Below, one piece after another: positions 1 to 13,975 of a stretch of 64,000 bases of DNA. The stretch is taken from contig NC_135055.1 of assembly GCF_051014685.1 (NCBI RefSeq), positions 8,172,001 through 8,236,000 of the forward strand. Reading direction: 5' to 3'. How positions within the stretch are numbered: position 1 is the first letter of the stretch; each line of letters starts with the position of its first letter. This DNA is from Ptiloglossa arizonensis (Eukaryota; Arthropoda; Insecta; Hymenoptera; Colletidae). The notes under the pieces were generated by a model, which was given only the letters and a program-made list of their open reading frames with translations, was not told where the DNA came from and made no database searches. Both the position numbers and the translations under genes were made by a program.

Positions 1-3000
1 CTATACCCAGCGACGATAACTGAATTTCATTACTTTTGTTGAACGATACAAAATAATAAACTTTGACAAGTCAAGCGAAGAATCATCCGAGCATCACTTA
101 AATAGCTGGTATAATCTAGCAATGGGGGGGGGAAAAAAAACAAGTTTCCGCGATAAGAATTGAAAAACGTGAAAGAAACGATCTCGAAGAGACGTCCCGG
201 TAAAATGCTCTCATAAAACGAATCCTTTTGAGCGAACCGCACGATCCTCTGGCCCGAACTGCGCTGTCGTGCTCTTATTTGGCTGTGGAAGCCGCGCGGT
301 TAGGAGGAAAAACACAAGGGAGAACAGAGAAAGAGACGAATAGAAGAAAGAAAAATTCATTTTGAAATGGCGCTGTCCACGGAGAGGCTACACGTCGAAC
401 TCCAGTGCCCTGGTTCGGGGGAACACCGTGAATTCTGGCTCGCTGCCAGCTAGTTGCAAAAGGACCGGAAGAGATCCAGCACGTCGGGTGGAAAAAAAAG
501 TGGTACGCGCGTATCTATCATCGTAATACCTGTCAGGTGGGTGTCTGTGCGCGTGCATTCGGGCACAGAACGGGCTGCCTGTGTTTGCCCAAGTGAATCG
601 AGGAAAGAGTAGCCCGGATGCAGGATAGTCGCATGTGAGCAAAACTTTCCCAAAAACCATTTAGAGAAGGTAGAGAACCTATTTTCGGATGCTGAGCAAG
701 GGAGAAAGGGACATCGGGCCGTGAAAGATGAATCGAGATAAACAGGGGAGCCGATCAGACGGAGAGAGATAGGTAATATACGGAAACCCACGTGAGAGTT
801 AGAAAGTCACACAGTGAATTGCGTGGGAAAGAGAAATGCATAGAGCGTGGAGTGGCTAGGGGGCAAAGGGGATAGGAATACGTTACTACTGCACTGCAGC
901 AAGTAAACTTCGGCTGTATGTGTATGTGTGTGCGTGTGTGAGTATGTGGTATTGGTCATCGTGTGAGTGGAACGCACATGGGATGGTCAGTTCTTCGATG
1001 GAACTCGCCTCCTCTAGTTCTGATTTACATTCTGTTTTATCGGGCTACAGGTACGCTGTTGTATGTGAACCGTTTTTACAACTTCCTGTTCATTTTCACC
1101 ACTACCGGCCAATTACAATTACACATTGTTTCAAGAAATATTTAGCGTTCGTTTTGTTTGTTTATTCGTCCTCTGATTCGAATGGTCTATTATTCTTCGT
1201 ACGATACGTATCAGTCCTTTCGAACCTCGAAGGAAACCACTCGTCTGTTCTGCAATAGATGCATCGAAATTTCTTCAATGGTATTTTTATTTATTAGTTA
1301 GTCGAATTATTCTGTCCGCAGAATTTTTCACTCGGTATTAACTGCTAACAAGGAACCTTGCTATAGTAGGTATCGCTTTTGAGACGGTAGTAGGTGCAAG
1401 TTATAGCACATACCTAGTATCAGAAAACTGTAATGGGTTTCTTCAAAATGGACCTTTGTTTTCGGGATGGGACTACGAATCCTGATGATAGTGGGATCGA
1501 ATCCCCGGCTCTCTCGTTTACTATTTTTTTTTTTAGTACAACTTTGAAATGCAAAAATATGTTTGATTTATTTTTGTATTTAATGTCAATGCTAATGATA
1601 TCAACATTAAGACAAAAAACCTTAAATTTTTAATACAAAAAGTAGAAGTAAATACATTAGTAAAATAGCAGTATACGTCGCGTATATTTTTCGGTATTAC
1701 TCATTCGTTTTAGTCGTTACCAGGTGAATTCTATATTGATTATTGATATTGCCACTATCGACGTTAATTGTCTTCGGGCATATTCCAAACAATTGCTAAC
1801 TAGGAAGAGTCCGCATATCTGCTCGTTTTGGATAACCGTATTGTATTTTCCGAATTGTTCCAATTGCTTGGTCGTTTGACTACGGAATGTTCTTGTTTGT
1901 AGAAAATAATGAAATGTAAAATTAATAATACACAATATTGATTATTACATGCTTCTTCCGGTTAAATATACCACTATGTCGCATACAACATTCCAAACAA
2001 ATAACTTCAGCTTACACTTTACACAAAAATACACAAATGTCAATAATTTCGTTTTGATGATGTTTGCTTGAAATACACGCGGAAAATGTAGCAAAGTTTA
2101 TATGCACCATACTCTTATATATATTCAGGTATAGCTGTAGAAGGAGTGTGGCTTTAAAATCAGGTTTTTCCAGAGCTACCAAATGTTTACAAACGTACAA
2201 CTGAAGCTGTTTTTATTGCACCAATGCTAACTTTTATTGAAAAAATTTTTAAAAAATGTGGAAATATATGCATTTCTCATATTGGTCTATAATTTATATT
2301 CGCAAATTTATAAAGATGCGAAACAATGAATTGTATAAAAAAAAGTATGAAAAGTGCAAATGTTTTAACATACGGTTTAAATAAATTTATATTTTGCAAA
2401 ACCGTTTAGGAGCTTAAATTCACTGTTTAAAAGTACAAAATTTTTGTTTAAACAACTTTTTTCCAGGTCTCATCATTCGCGAAATATTAAAGAAAATGTA
2501 TTTTTTACTTTCCCAATTTTGAGGGCTAATTTCACGCCCTAGTTATACATAATAGCAGATGAGAAAAAGTACGTGTGAAATATTTTTCTAAGAACTATAT
2601 TATATGTAAGTTTCATTAAAATCAGCAATTTACACTTAGGCGTTAAAAAATTCAAGTTACTTTTTAAGAAACAGCACGAGCATGGCAAATTTCCTCCAGC
2701 AGTCAACTATTAGTGTGCACACACTTCAATTTTATTTATTTCTAACAAATATATGTATTTCACGTACAATTTATAACCAATCGATTTACCAGTAACTTGG
2801 TAATTTACCTTGTAAACCAGAGATGGTTGTCTCTGTCCGAGATAGTGTTTTCAAACGTTGACAATGACGAAAACATTTGATTTACATCTGATCTTGTTAA
2901 GTCATAGCCAAGAAATGGTAAAATATTTCACTCGAGAGTACGTTCATATGTTACTTGTTTCGAGAGCTTGTGATGGTAATGTTACTGATGCAAGTGCACT

Positions 3001-3139
3001 TTACATCGAACGATTTCCTTATTATCGACATCGCGATCGGAGAAGAGTGTAAATAAAGATTGAAGTAAACGACAGCTGACACTGATTATTCATTCTTATA
3101 ATGTCATAACAATCGTGGTCGGATTCGATGACGTTACAA
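1..3139. other. intergenic or intronic DNA, no gene seen
   Basis: No convincing exon, RNA gene or transposase motif is seen. About 230-860 is richer in G+C and CpG than the rest and could be regulatory or an unrecognised exon. The remainder is AT-rich with homopolymer runs. The longest open frames (about 110 codons near 450-790 on the - strand and 920-1258 on the + strand) have low-complexity composition and match no family I know. Confidence 0.55.
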
Positions 3140-3296
3140 TTACTTTAAAGATGTTTGAGTTCTCCAAGGCATACGTGGTACACCTAGAATCAGTACACGT
3201 AATTTAACTGCAAAATATAATGTTAGTAGAGGAACCATTCATCGTATTCTGCACAATAATCGTATGCATCCATACCAAACTCAATCCAGACCCTGT
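3140..3296 (+). pseudogene. DDE transposase helix-turn-helix fragment (Tc1/mariner superfamily)
   Basis: A + strand frame reading from 3177 gives RISTRNLTAKYNVSRGTIHR, followed by ILHNNRMHPYQTQ. This pattern (short Arg/Ser lead, a helix-turn-helix with V-S-x-x-T-I-H-R-I-L, then H-P-Y) is the DNA-binding linker seen in insect Tc1/mariner-superfamily transposases, where it precedes the DDE catalytic domain. No DDE aspartates can be recognised downstream and the frame closes quickly, so only a scrap of the N-terminal half remains. The 69-codon frame at 3462-3671 is close by, but I could not link it to the same protein. The family call comes from motif recognition only. Confidence 0.45.
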
Positions 3297-6200
3297 ATAC
3301 TCGATCTATTTAACATATTCCTTAAATTCTCTTTCTCTTTTTCATTACTTTCTATTTACATTCTTACTTTTGTGGAATAAGCGTTTCAGAAAAGTGAAGC
3401 AAATTCGGAGAGATTAAAAAAATAAAGTAACAATGAAATACGACCTGCACTCTAGAGAGTAGTGACAGGGTGCTCTGAATTTCTGCTGTTGACATTTGAC
3501 GCTTTTTCAAACGTTGTTTCTGTCGATGAAACGTTCAATCAGAAACGTCAACCTATTATACTGGTACCTACACAATATGTGGGTTTCCAAAAGATACACC
3601 AAGTTTTGGAAATTGTAAAGAATCGCATAATTTGTGAAATTGAACTTATATGTCACATATATACCGCATGATTTGTAGCCAGGATTTCTCATGAAGATTT
3701 GAACATTTCGATATGTGGTGGCAGAGGATGACAAGAAACTGGAATAAATGTTATGCGTAACCAATATTAATGGAGGTGTTCAATAAAGTGAATCCACTTT
3801 GTGTAAATAATGTTTAAATTTTTTTCAATACTTCAGGTTCTGTCTTTTTTCTTATATATTTCTGTGGATACCAATCATCAAACTATAATGTGCTTCTTGA
3901 TCAATTTCAATTAACAGTTAAACACAATGAACTACTAAGTTTGATAAACCTAAAATGATTTTGAATTTCAATACGAGAATATACACTAGAACACATATTA
4001 AAAATTGATCATTCTTTGGCTCTAGACTACACGAAAAATTAGTTTGTTAGTACTCTCCTAATATCGTACAAATATATTCTCGATTTTTAGCAAACACTTA
4101 CCGATGACGTACAATACTGAATACACCATTTTTATTAATTTAAACATTTTATTTCTTTACAATGTACTTACAATATTGTCAAGTAAAATTTTCAATTGTT
4201 CAAGTTACACGGAACAAGTAAATGTATGAAAATAGGTATTTGGTTAGGCAATCTATTTCGCGTCTATCAAACCAAGTAACGAAGTTCATATAGATCGATT
4301 TGCACGTATGGCATTCTATGGGGTTATTAAGCCGGCTGTTAACTTAAGCGACGATATACACATGCTTCGTCGTTCAAGTCTCGTTCCGTTCTAGCTGTAT
4401 ATGTAGTAGAACTTCGATAGATGCATAGAAACCTCGTACGTTGCATTGTGTTGTCAAATGGAAGGATCGTCAGTAAATGACAAGTAAAATTGGAAATCGA
4501 AGAATATAGTAGTATAACGGTTTTTACATGTGGACCTAAACCGTATTCGACTTGCAATGGGTCATTCGATAGCTCATCACAAAAGACCAAATTGGGTCAG
4601 TTGTGTCACAGTTTCAATTCTGAACTTCGACTTGAGAGATATCAAAGGGCAAATATTGAAACGTTGTCACGTTCTTTCCCAAACTCTCCTGTACCGTTTC
4701 GTAAACAATTTTGAACAAAATCCTTTGAAAATGCCTTTGCATTTCAATCACGAAGGCGTGTATTATAGAACTGAATCGGATTTTCATAAGTGAACATTCA
4801 AGATGTTAAAAGTGAAAGAACCTTAAAAATATTGAAAACTATTGCTTTTGTGTTAAAGCAGTCGTGAAACTACGATTACATTTTTACAGTAATTATCCAT
4901 TGTAGTTACAATTGTTCTCAATTTTGTTCAAATCTTTCATTTACAAAATCTGTCTTTTTCGTCACCTTTTGCATGCCAGTGCAATTTATATGCACGTCGA
5001 ACTTTCATCCAATGTGTCCAATTGCTAAATTGCTGCAAACTTTTCGAACGTAAACAACTTTTCCAGTTGCTATTGTGCTATCACTGTACATATTATTTTA
5101 CAAATGAATTTTCAAGTAAGATGATTTCGCTTATTGAGATGATGTGTGAATGTCTAGTCCGGGTTTATAGGAAATCGAATTGTAGTCCCTTCTTTCTATC
5201 CAGGTAATATAATATCAGTGACATATTTCAATTTTTTACACAACATATTATCCGTATTATTAGAAAATATTCCCTTTGAAAGACGAATAGATTCGATTGG
5301 TCAACCAGTTACAGAATTAACACATTTCCATTGCGAAGTGAGAAATTAGTTACATGAAAATTTTCAGTACTATCAAAATCCTTAGGTTTCTTACCGATCA
5401 ATTTCTGTTTTTGGGATTACATTAAATTTATTATGTACACTGACGATGTAGTCAGTGTTGAACAGTACATCTATAAAGCAATAGTTGCACAATATCTCGT
5501 TTTCTTCCTACGTACAAGAATTGATAAAACGTTATTTTTGTGTGAAAAACTCTTTTAAATAACTACTTTCAATTTTAAAGGTTCGACAACTCTTGATTAT
5601 TTCACTTCCTTGATACTATTAATTGTTTCAGTGTGTTCGATCGAGTTTAAACACACTTGGCGAGATTTACGCTGCAGTAATTCAAAGATCGTCACTTAAG
5701 GCTCAATTTGCACTTGTTTTATTAAAGACCTGGGACATGACTGGAAAATATCAATGACGACTATCTTATCAATGTCAATTGAGGTGTCGCAAGCTCGTAC
5801 AAAATAAAAAGTCAGAATTTAGGGGTTAGTTTTCTACGATAAAGACTACTTCTTTATTTACAAAAATCGTCCAAATACTAATTAGTATCTATCTGGCGTT
5901 ACCTACTTGTTCCTCAAGATTATCTTATAAAAACTGCATAGCAAAGAATGATCAGAACTTTCATACTTTACAAACAATCTTCGTTGCAAGCTTTGTAACA
6001 ATTTGTAATAATTTCCCTTATTAGTTTTTCTTAACGAATTGTTAACAAACTCAATTCGAATTATTCGTTACACACTTTTATCGTCGATAATTGAACGAAC
6101 TCTTCTATTCGGAACAGATACTGCGTGTCCGTTTTTCAATCAACGTGAAAATTCTTCCGCAAACATTTACATTACGTTCACTTCGTTGAATGTACGAGGA

Positions 6201-7268
6201 TAAGTATTCTGCGAAAACTCCCAGTTTCGCAATTTCTCAGCGTGGCGTACAATATTAACACGATCACAATAATGCGCGCACGGAACACGAAGGAAAAATT
6301 TCGAAATGCGACTTTTTCTCTAGTCCGTCGCCTAACAGCGACCGAGAAATGTATTCTATCCCTCCCCCTCTCCCACTCCCCTCCTTTTTCACCTTCCCCT
6401 GGTTCGTACCACCCTTTCTGTCTTTCTGAGTGACTGCCTTCGAGGTGCGAGGGTTGCGCCTTTTGTTCGCATCCCTAGCTGTAGGCTCTGAAACCACCCT
6501 TCCAATCCACCACTCGCCACGTCTGGCATCAAGTTTCGTTTTTTTGCTCGCGAGGCATGAACGATCTAAATATTTAGCTTGAAGGTGAAAAACGTGGGAG
6601 AAGGATTGAGGGAGGGGGATAGAATAGATTTCTCGGGCAAGGAAGAAAAATAAAAGAAAAAAGGCAGTGAAAAGAGGAAGGACGCCTGTCAGAGGGAAGG
6701 GTTTCGAGACGGGTAGGAATGATTGGCGAGGTGGTCGGAAATGACCGAACGGGATGCACAGGAAGCGACGGTAGTCGGCCATTGTGGCGGCTAAACGAAT
6801 TTTTCAAAATCGACGCTGTTGCCGTTAATTTCATTGGCCGTCACTCGCGTCACGCTAGTTTTGTACCGAAACTTTGCTTACTTCGTCCCGACATTGCTTT
6901 TTCTCCTCTCACTCGTGCTCCTCCGACCGGTTTTAATTAGCTTACGAACTCGCCGATTAACTCGAAAATCCCGCGGTTGGATGTAATTGTAACGTTTCTA
7001 GGTGAGAGATTGAAGAAAGAAGTTCGAAAGTTACCGCTTTTAAACAGTTCCATTGTAATAATTCTCAATCGCGGGTTAAACGAGGTACGGTGGCGCACCG
7101 TTTCCTCGGGCATTTTAACATTGTCGAACATCCAATTATTCGATCAGTTTTGTGACGTAACGACGATCATATTTGTGCAATCCGTGCACAATTTTTCAGT
7201 ACGAACGAAATAAGGGGCGCGTGTGGTTTTCGTCGCGATAATTCAAATTTAAGGGGCAAGATTACCAT
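3297..7268. other. intergenic or intronic DNA with a CpG-rich island
   Basis: AT-rich with no recognised coding sequence. About 6230-6950 stands out: it is richer in CpG, has pyrimidine-rich and purine-rich tracts (about 6360-6420 and 6590-6700) and contains a GCCATTGTGGCGGC motif near 6778. It could be a promoter or other regulatory island. The 172-codon - strand frame across it is probably a composition artefact. Confidence 0.45.
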
Positions 7269-7592
7269 TTAAGATTTCGTTCCTCTGATACTATCTTTGT
7301 AACTACTACAGAAACGAAACAGTTTTTTGAATAAATCTTTTACGGTTTCTGACAGAAAATTGATCGCCATTTTTCTTTGCAGCGTTAGGATTTCACGTGG
7401 TTGGGTACACGGAGTGTTATTAATTTGTCGAGTAAGACCTGGTTCTGAACTGAAAGGTAAATCTTTATTAGAGCTTTTAAAGAGACTGATGCCATATTTT
7501 ATCTCATTAATCGTACCGCATTGTTTCGCTATATGTTCGTCTTTTTTGCATATAAAACATTCGATTTTTTTGTTAACGTAAAAGTGCGGCAC
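7269..7592 (-). pseudogene. Retroelement ORF1 (gag-like) fragment with CCHC zinc knuckle, probably Jockey clade
   Basis: The 107-codon - strand frame starts MPHFYVNKK and has at about residues 18-31 a perfect zinc-knuckle signature, CFICKKDEHIAKQC (C-x2-C-x4-H-x4-C). Such knuckles bind RNA or ssDNA in retrotransposon ORF1/gag proteins. The hydrophobic strand leading straight into the knuckle and the polar low-complexity region after it fit Jockey-clade LINE ORF1 proteins, which usually have two or three knuckles; only one survives here. No EN or RT motif adjoins it on the - strand, so it is an isolated fragment. It probably belongs to the same broad family as the ORF1 pieces at 16.4 and 32.3 kb; the overlapping parts differ, so this cannot be tested within the window. 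A cellular CCHC protein is less likely. Confidence 0.5.
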
Positions 7593-10500
7593 TGAGTGTC
7601 GTTATAGTTAATAATACACGATTATGAGATGCTTAATGTATGCACATATTTTCAGTGCATATTTTGCAAATTATTAGGTCCTGGAAGACACATTTGCTAC
7701 ACACATATTTTTTCTATTTGAAACAAATTTTTCTAGTCTTGTTTCTTTGCTATATCTTATTTGGGCCTTTTTCTCACACATGAACTGAATCTAAATTTAT
7801 TAACTGTATATCTTGTTCTTCTACCTTGAAAATCTGCAGCAAGTGCTTCGGTTAATTGTAATAAAAACCACTGCCTAAAAATTGTTTCCCCGATTGCTTT
7901 TTTACATAATACTTACGAGTTTATTGCGATTAGATCAAGAATTTTGAAGAAAATTTGCACAGGCCACCTTCGAGGTTTCGATTTCCTAGAGTATTTTCTT
8001 GACATCTGATCCATTATATTTAAACTGAATTTGGTGTTATTATAGAATCTGAATGTATTATAGTATCTGTGTAAAGAACTTAAATGAGCTTATAATAATC
8101 ACACCTTACTTAAAATTTTAAATACATTATCTTCTTTACTATTTATTGTTAAAGTCTGCAACACATTGACTGATGCATCTGGAATACGATACTACATTTG
8201 TAAGGTCACAATCGCTTCACGTGACCGATCGATAAGGAAAAAGTCGTTATTTATTAAAAAGTACGAGCAAACGTTAATTTAAATTGACTTTTTCAATCGT
8301 TTATGACCATAGAGATGAAAAAACTCTTGGATGACGGAGCAAATAAAAGATTATATCAAACAGTTCTGTGATATCCTTCAGGTACTATATCCTATATCCT
8401 ATAGTATCACAATTTTAATTGCATTATATAAAGGTATTTATAATTTTTGCTATTCTTTAAATATAGTTGCGTCGTAAACCCACTGCTTGTAAAACAGTTG
8501 AATATGTTGTAAAAACTTAATTTGCATAAACATATTCTGCTAATGCAAACAATTACTATGATATTTAAAGCACAATGTAATTCATATAAGTATATCGTAA
8601 TATTCAAAAACAATTCAATATAGCGCGTAAAGTAATTATTTCATTATTTGTAGTAAAAATTTTTGGAATTATCAAATATTTGTCCAATCTATAGAAAAGT
8701 CACCAATAAGTAATCATGTTTGAGCAAATTACAAGAATTATGGTACTACTATGTATCTAAGCAATATATCTAAAGAAATTTAAAAAAAAATCGATTTTTT
8801 GTTTTAAATGATAGTTTGAAGTTTTAGAAAAAAAAACACCAAAGATCCCAGCCTTTAAAACAATTTATTTTGGGTTATAAACAACGTAAGCCCAGACGTA
8901 TACCTTCTTGAATACCGTAACAAATCGATCCTTGGTCGAAAATCTCTCATTGTTCAAAGCCTGTACAAAGTTCTAATTGTACAAAGGTTGACCACTGTGA
9001 GTGTCCTTTTTCCGTAAATTTGATTTTAACGTTTCAATTAGTACGAACTGGAAATTCTTGTAGCCAGTGTAGTTTTGTCAGCGTAGCAGTGTACATCGTT
9101 TCGATAGAGAGATTTGCGTTCCCTGAAAAGTATTCGTTACGGATAAGGCAAAAAGGATAAATGAAAAAGATTCGTGAATTGCTTGTGCAAACAGGCGACG
9201 AAAAAAAAGTGTCCACAGAATCCCCATGAATTTGAGGACGAAGCTGCTTCAACAAGTGCATCCGCAAAAAGACTGAGCGATGATGTGATGGAAGAATCCA
9301 TAAAGTGGTGTGCCGAAGACATCTACCTCTATTTATGAGGAACTGAACTGTGATCGCTTATGAGAACGCAGGTGTATTCACCCAAAATCGAAAACAATTT
9401 GTTTTTTAGAATTAAAACTATTAAAATTGCCACTTATGCCTCTGTCAGTATTTTCAACAGAGATTTTTCTAGTGTGCTATTAATTATGAGCCATATGAAA
9501 ATAATAGGGTCAGTAGCTACTGCAATATGCATGCTCGACGAAGAGAGGATACAAATAGTCAACAAACGAACGTTTGAGAGTCCCAAAGAAAATCGAATCA
9601 CTCGTAAATCCCTTCGATTGGCCTTTGCAAGAGGCTGAAATTAAAGTAGAGAGTCAAATGTATGAAGCAAGAATGGCTGATTAATAGTAATCTCGAAATC
9701 TATGAAATTCGATACATATTTTTAATCTAACGTTCATTAGGTATTAACGATTGAATTTTTAAAAATTGTTGACAATTTCAAAAGATATAAGCAAAATATG
9801 TAATTGTATAAATTCGATAGAACAACTACAGATAACTGCTATTTTTATAATTTTGACGAAAATGGAAATATTTGATCATCATGGTTTGACACTATATATT
9901 AACTCACTTATATTTCACTTATAGAAACATAGGCAGAGTATACTGTGGTTTACAATACAGAATTGACTTACTGACAAATGCTCTCGATAAGGTAACTAAT
10001 TTACGTTACGTACGTAAATAATATATACCCAAAAGCAAAGATATTTCGATTATGCTCTTTTGCTCCAACACCCTTATCATAACGAATATTTCCACCAATC
10101 GAATTGATCATCGTGTCGTGACTCATAAAAGAACTACTTTATTGGTTTCGTGGTAGATAAAACAGCGAAGACTTTCGGTAATGAAAACGAGCCGGCTTAT
10201 AACGATAACACAGGTGTAAATAGTGGAAAGTTGTCGTAAGTACCCCAAAGTGGAGTACAATGAAGGCAGAATTGCAAGAAACAATCCCAACGGAGTTCAG
10301 TCACTAACAGGAGAAAGGGAAACAATCGGATACAGAGACAAAGCAGAGGGCATAATTTATTAGACACGTTAACTTTGTTCCTGGGGAAGGACGGAGAGAA
10401 AAAGCTACATGTAATAACACTGAAATTAAAGTCATGTTGATTAACTGCTTCTACGATGCACGAATGTGCAACTAACAAGACCAAGAAGTTACAAAGCTTT

Positions 10501-13500
10501 CCAATCAGAGGAAAAGAGGGTGAAAATTGTAACACTGCTGTGCGACATCGTAACATTTTTCGATAGAGCGAGACCTGAAGTTCTATGAACCGTGATCAAC
10601 ATTTTCCCTTGAAAATACATATTTTTAATAATAAATAGCGTTCTACGCTACTTTCAAATGCAGTAGGAGTAAATTTAGATAACTTGCAATTAATTAGAAA
10701 GCTAATAGAAACGGAGTCATTATTGATACATCGTAGGAACCGATGCTTGTGTCGGTGAAAAGATTTCTTGAATCACTAGTTGGTCGGATCATTTTATTAG
10801 AAATCATTTTTCACTCCGTTTTTCGAAAGATCTCCGGTACGAAAGAGTTTTATTGTTCTTATCGTGTGATTCTTTCCGTTTGTGCCTATGCACTTGGTTT
10901 GTATGTTCAGTTTTAAATTCATATGAATCTTACTTTTCCTTTCAATCGAACAATCCTTTCACTTATGAAAAAGGAACACACGTCCTCGCAAAGTATATCA
11001 GGTCCCAATTTGTTTTTACAAATACGGAACTTCTTTCCATTTAATTAACAACACGCGAACATTACAATTCTTGTGTACACTTTCTGATATTGAGGGTGAC
11101 TTGGAAAACAGTATTGAAAGCGAATAGAAATGCTTAAACCGACCAATGATTAAAAAAATCTTATCGCTGTTAATGTATAGTATTCGTGGTGAGCCATTCG
11201 TTACTAAATTGGTTAACTCGAAATGTAAAAGAAGTTCGAATATTGAATAAATTTTAAATAAATTCTGAAACCTATGGCGCTTGAATCCCAATGACTGTTG
11301 TTACATTCTTCAAAACAGAAAGCGGGTTGAAGCTGGAAAGCAAGGGGAGACACGGTGCCTGTCGGTAACGATTTTATCTTATTGATTTCGTGTGACCCAC
11401 GCAAAAAGAGAATACGACCAAGATGGAAGACCTTGACATCAATATCAAGTACAATAGCTATCTCCAGCTCCACAATTCCAGCTCTCTCTTCCCTCTAACG
11501 CTTGCCCCACTCTTCGGATGTAATCCCCACCAATTTCCATTGATTTCCCACTCTTCTATTTGAGTTGGCCACGTGACACGAATCGCAGTCGACCGTCGCA
11601 GAAATCGGATGAAGTCGGCTTTCGTCGTAAATACTCGTCCGTCTCAAGCTTCTAGAAACATCTGGCCCGGATGGCTGGACGTAAGTTACTGGGGTAATAT
11701 GGCCCGACCTATGAAATATTCTTCCTCGAAACTCGCCGAGGACAACGTATATTTAAATAATTACTCCCACCTACCTGTTACGAACGCCGTCCGTATTCCT
11801 AGATCCTTAGGCATCCTACTTTTTCGATGTAACTCCTTAGATGATACACGCCGTTAGACGAGCACTCGTTACGAAAGGGTACGGCACGGCATGTCGCTTC
11901 GAAAACGCGAATTTAAATACCGAGTCCAGGTGAAAGATGTTTAACGAAAATTAACCCAGTCGTGTACTTTAGTCCAAGATTGGCAAGTTTTCAATTATAT
12001 TTTAACCATTTAAATCCTATCATTGTTTTAAAATACAATTTTAAATTATCTATTTTTTTTATGTACATACGTGTACATATAAGGTTTATATATATTATAT
12101 ATGTGTTTCGATTAATCTTTTGAGCGGGTCGTCAATCTTTTCGCGGATTAGCATCGAATTTCATTTGTCAATTCGCTAGTTCGAATTGCGAATCGGGAGG
12201 AAGCGCTTAATAGTTTCAAACCGATATTTTAGAGATTTGGATAATTTATGAAAATCACATGAAGGCATCGACAGGAAATATGTGGGGCCCAGTGTTTGTC
12301 TTGATTGTATTTTTTGCTCTGAAAATAATGTTCTTACGGGATTTTTATTGAAGAATTTATATTTCGATACTAATTTCTTCGAACTAGTTCAACACAAATA
12401 TAACAAAAGAAATCTGATCGATTTTTATACTTTTGCGACATTGTAATACACAATGCATAGAAAATACTATATTATTATATATTATTATATGTATGTGTGT
12501 GTGTGTGTGTGTGTACTAACACATAGTGCATATTCTTAGCAATACTACAGTCGCACTATATATAAAACGTAAATTAACAAAAGAAACACCTAAATAAGGA
12601 ATAATATTTTCTGAAAAGGCTTCGTGAACTATCATAATGGTTGCTTGCAGTAATCGCAAACTGGTGGTTCCGAATTCTTATTAATTTTATTTTACCATGT
12701 AGGTATATACCATGTAATTCTCTGAAAAAAACCCAATATAGAACTTATTTAAAAAACTTTCTTGTACGTCTAATAGTTTTGAAGATAGCATTGAAGCATT
12801 AAGGGATGAAACTTTGAAAGATAGTTTCATCCTTTAAACTTGAGTTTCCATCGTTAAAAAAAATTGGTATCCCTTAATTTCAAATCAGAGGCCAGGAAAA
12901 ACAATGCAGATGTTCCTTTTGAGTGTTTATTCAATAATAATCGTTTAAAATTAGAAAAGAAAATTCGAGTCTGACCAAAGACAAAAATATAAAGATACGT
13001 ATAAATTCTTACAGTACGTTATCAGATTTTTAACGTATTTCATCGATATACACGTTAAAAATTGTGTCGTGTTCTAGCCACGATAAGATAATCTGAAGAT
13101 TAACTGTTTCATTCATTAAAATATTCGGTCGCGATCGATCAAGGATAATAATTAGTCGAAAAGAAAGCATTTGCAGATAGAAAAGTTCGGGCGAAGCGTT
13201 CGAGAAACTTGTTTGAAAATGTCTTTTTTCAAATTTCCTTTCTTCTTTCTTCGTCGAAACTTCTTTCAATATTTCTCATCACCGCTCTGATAAATGTCCC
13301 TGATATTTATCAACGCTCGCGCAAACTCCGCGAAAAGGTCGGGTAAAAATGGCAATCCGCGAGAAACGTAAGTTACCAAATTTCTTTGCAAATGGAGACA
13401 GAATAATTCCTCTCGGCTACGTTCACGGTCTTTGTTTCCTGGGAGCAATTTGCATGGAGAACGCAGGAGGAAAGAGGGGATTAGCTGAGAAAATAAATAT

Positions 13501-13821
13501 TCAGAACAAGGACAAAACCGAATAGGACGTCCCACAAGATGAGATACGTCTTACGTAGCCACGGCCGGTGATTTTTTAATCGAATTATCAGGCACGGAGC
13601 GGAAGCCTCTGATAAATGTGCACATTCGTCTAGCTCGTAGGTGCACCTTGGCCAATCTGAGTGTAACGCAGTGCCGTATAACGTGTGGTGGACGAAATTT
13701 ATGGGCACCACGGGCGCAACCTGCTCACACCACAGCTTTTCGACGCCCTGGAACTTCGCGGCGGGGCCACGAACAATTATTATTGAATTTCCATTCGACT
13801 CTCGTTTGCTGCCTTGTATAA
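7593..13821. other. intergenic or intronic DNA, no gene seen
   Basis: AT-rich with no recognised exon or transposon. A (TG)n microsatellite lies at 12491-12514. More GC-rich, CpG-containing stretches occur at about 11560-11960 and 13420-13820 and may be regulatory. The 94-codon frame at 11573-11857 on the + strand and the 119-codon frame at 10197-10556 on the - strand match no family I know. Confidence 0.5.
12491..12514. repeat. (TG)n microsatellite
   Basis: A short TG dinucleotide run, preceded by an AT-rich TATTATATAT tract. It is read directly from the sequence. Confidence 0.9.
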
Positions 13822-13975
13822 TAGGTTGTTCGGTAAGTTTTATCGAACGACAAAACTTATTCAACCAATTAGTACCGTTCGATAAGTTTTGTCGTTCGAT
13901 AAAACTTATCGAGCAACCTAGTGCTATGCTGTTCGATAAATTTGATCGAACGTCAAAACTTATTGAACAACCGTA
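13822..13975. mobile_element. MITE of tandem palindromes (three hairpin units)
   Basis: Three near-perfect palindromes of about 43 bp follow one another: 13824-13866, about 13875-13918 and 13931-13972. Each begins like GGTTGTTCGATAAGTTTTGT and ends with its reverse complement, with TCG-NN-CGA at the centre. Short spacers separate them, including TAGTGCTATGCT at 13919-13930. The outer ends (TAGGTTGTTC) resemble mariner-type terminal inverted repeats next to TA. Units two and three, with the 12-bp spacer, correspond to the two-unit copy at 33990-34095. There is no coding capacity, so any movement would need a transposase supplied in trans. Confidence 0.75.

Noticed and set aside
1480..1520. tRNA-like T-arm (GGGATCGAATCCCC)
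   Set aside because: The five-base T stem does not pair fully, the T at position 54 is replaced, and no D arm, anticodon arm or acceptor stem can be drawn upstream.
6264..6782. 172-codon open frame on the - strand
   Set aside because: It crosses purine-rich and pyrimidine-rich tracts, has no recognisable domain and overlaps other frames; the long open stretch is explained by composition.
9190..9340. + strand stretch reading EDEAASTSASAKRLSDDVME
   Set aside because: It is a low-complexity Ser/Ala and acidic segment that could come from a transposase, but the frame is short, closes on both sides and no catalytic or zinc motif follows.
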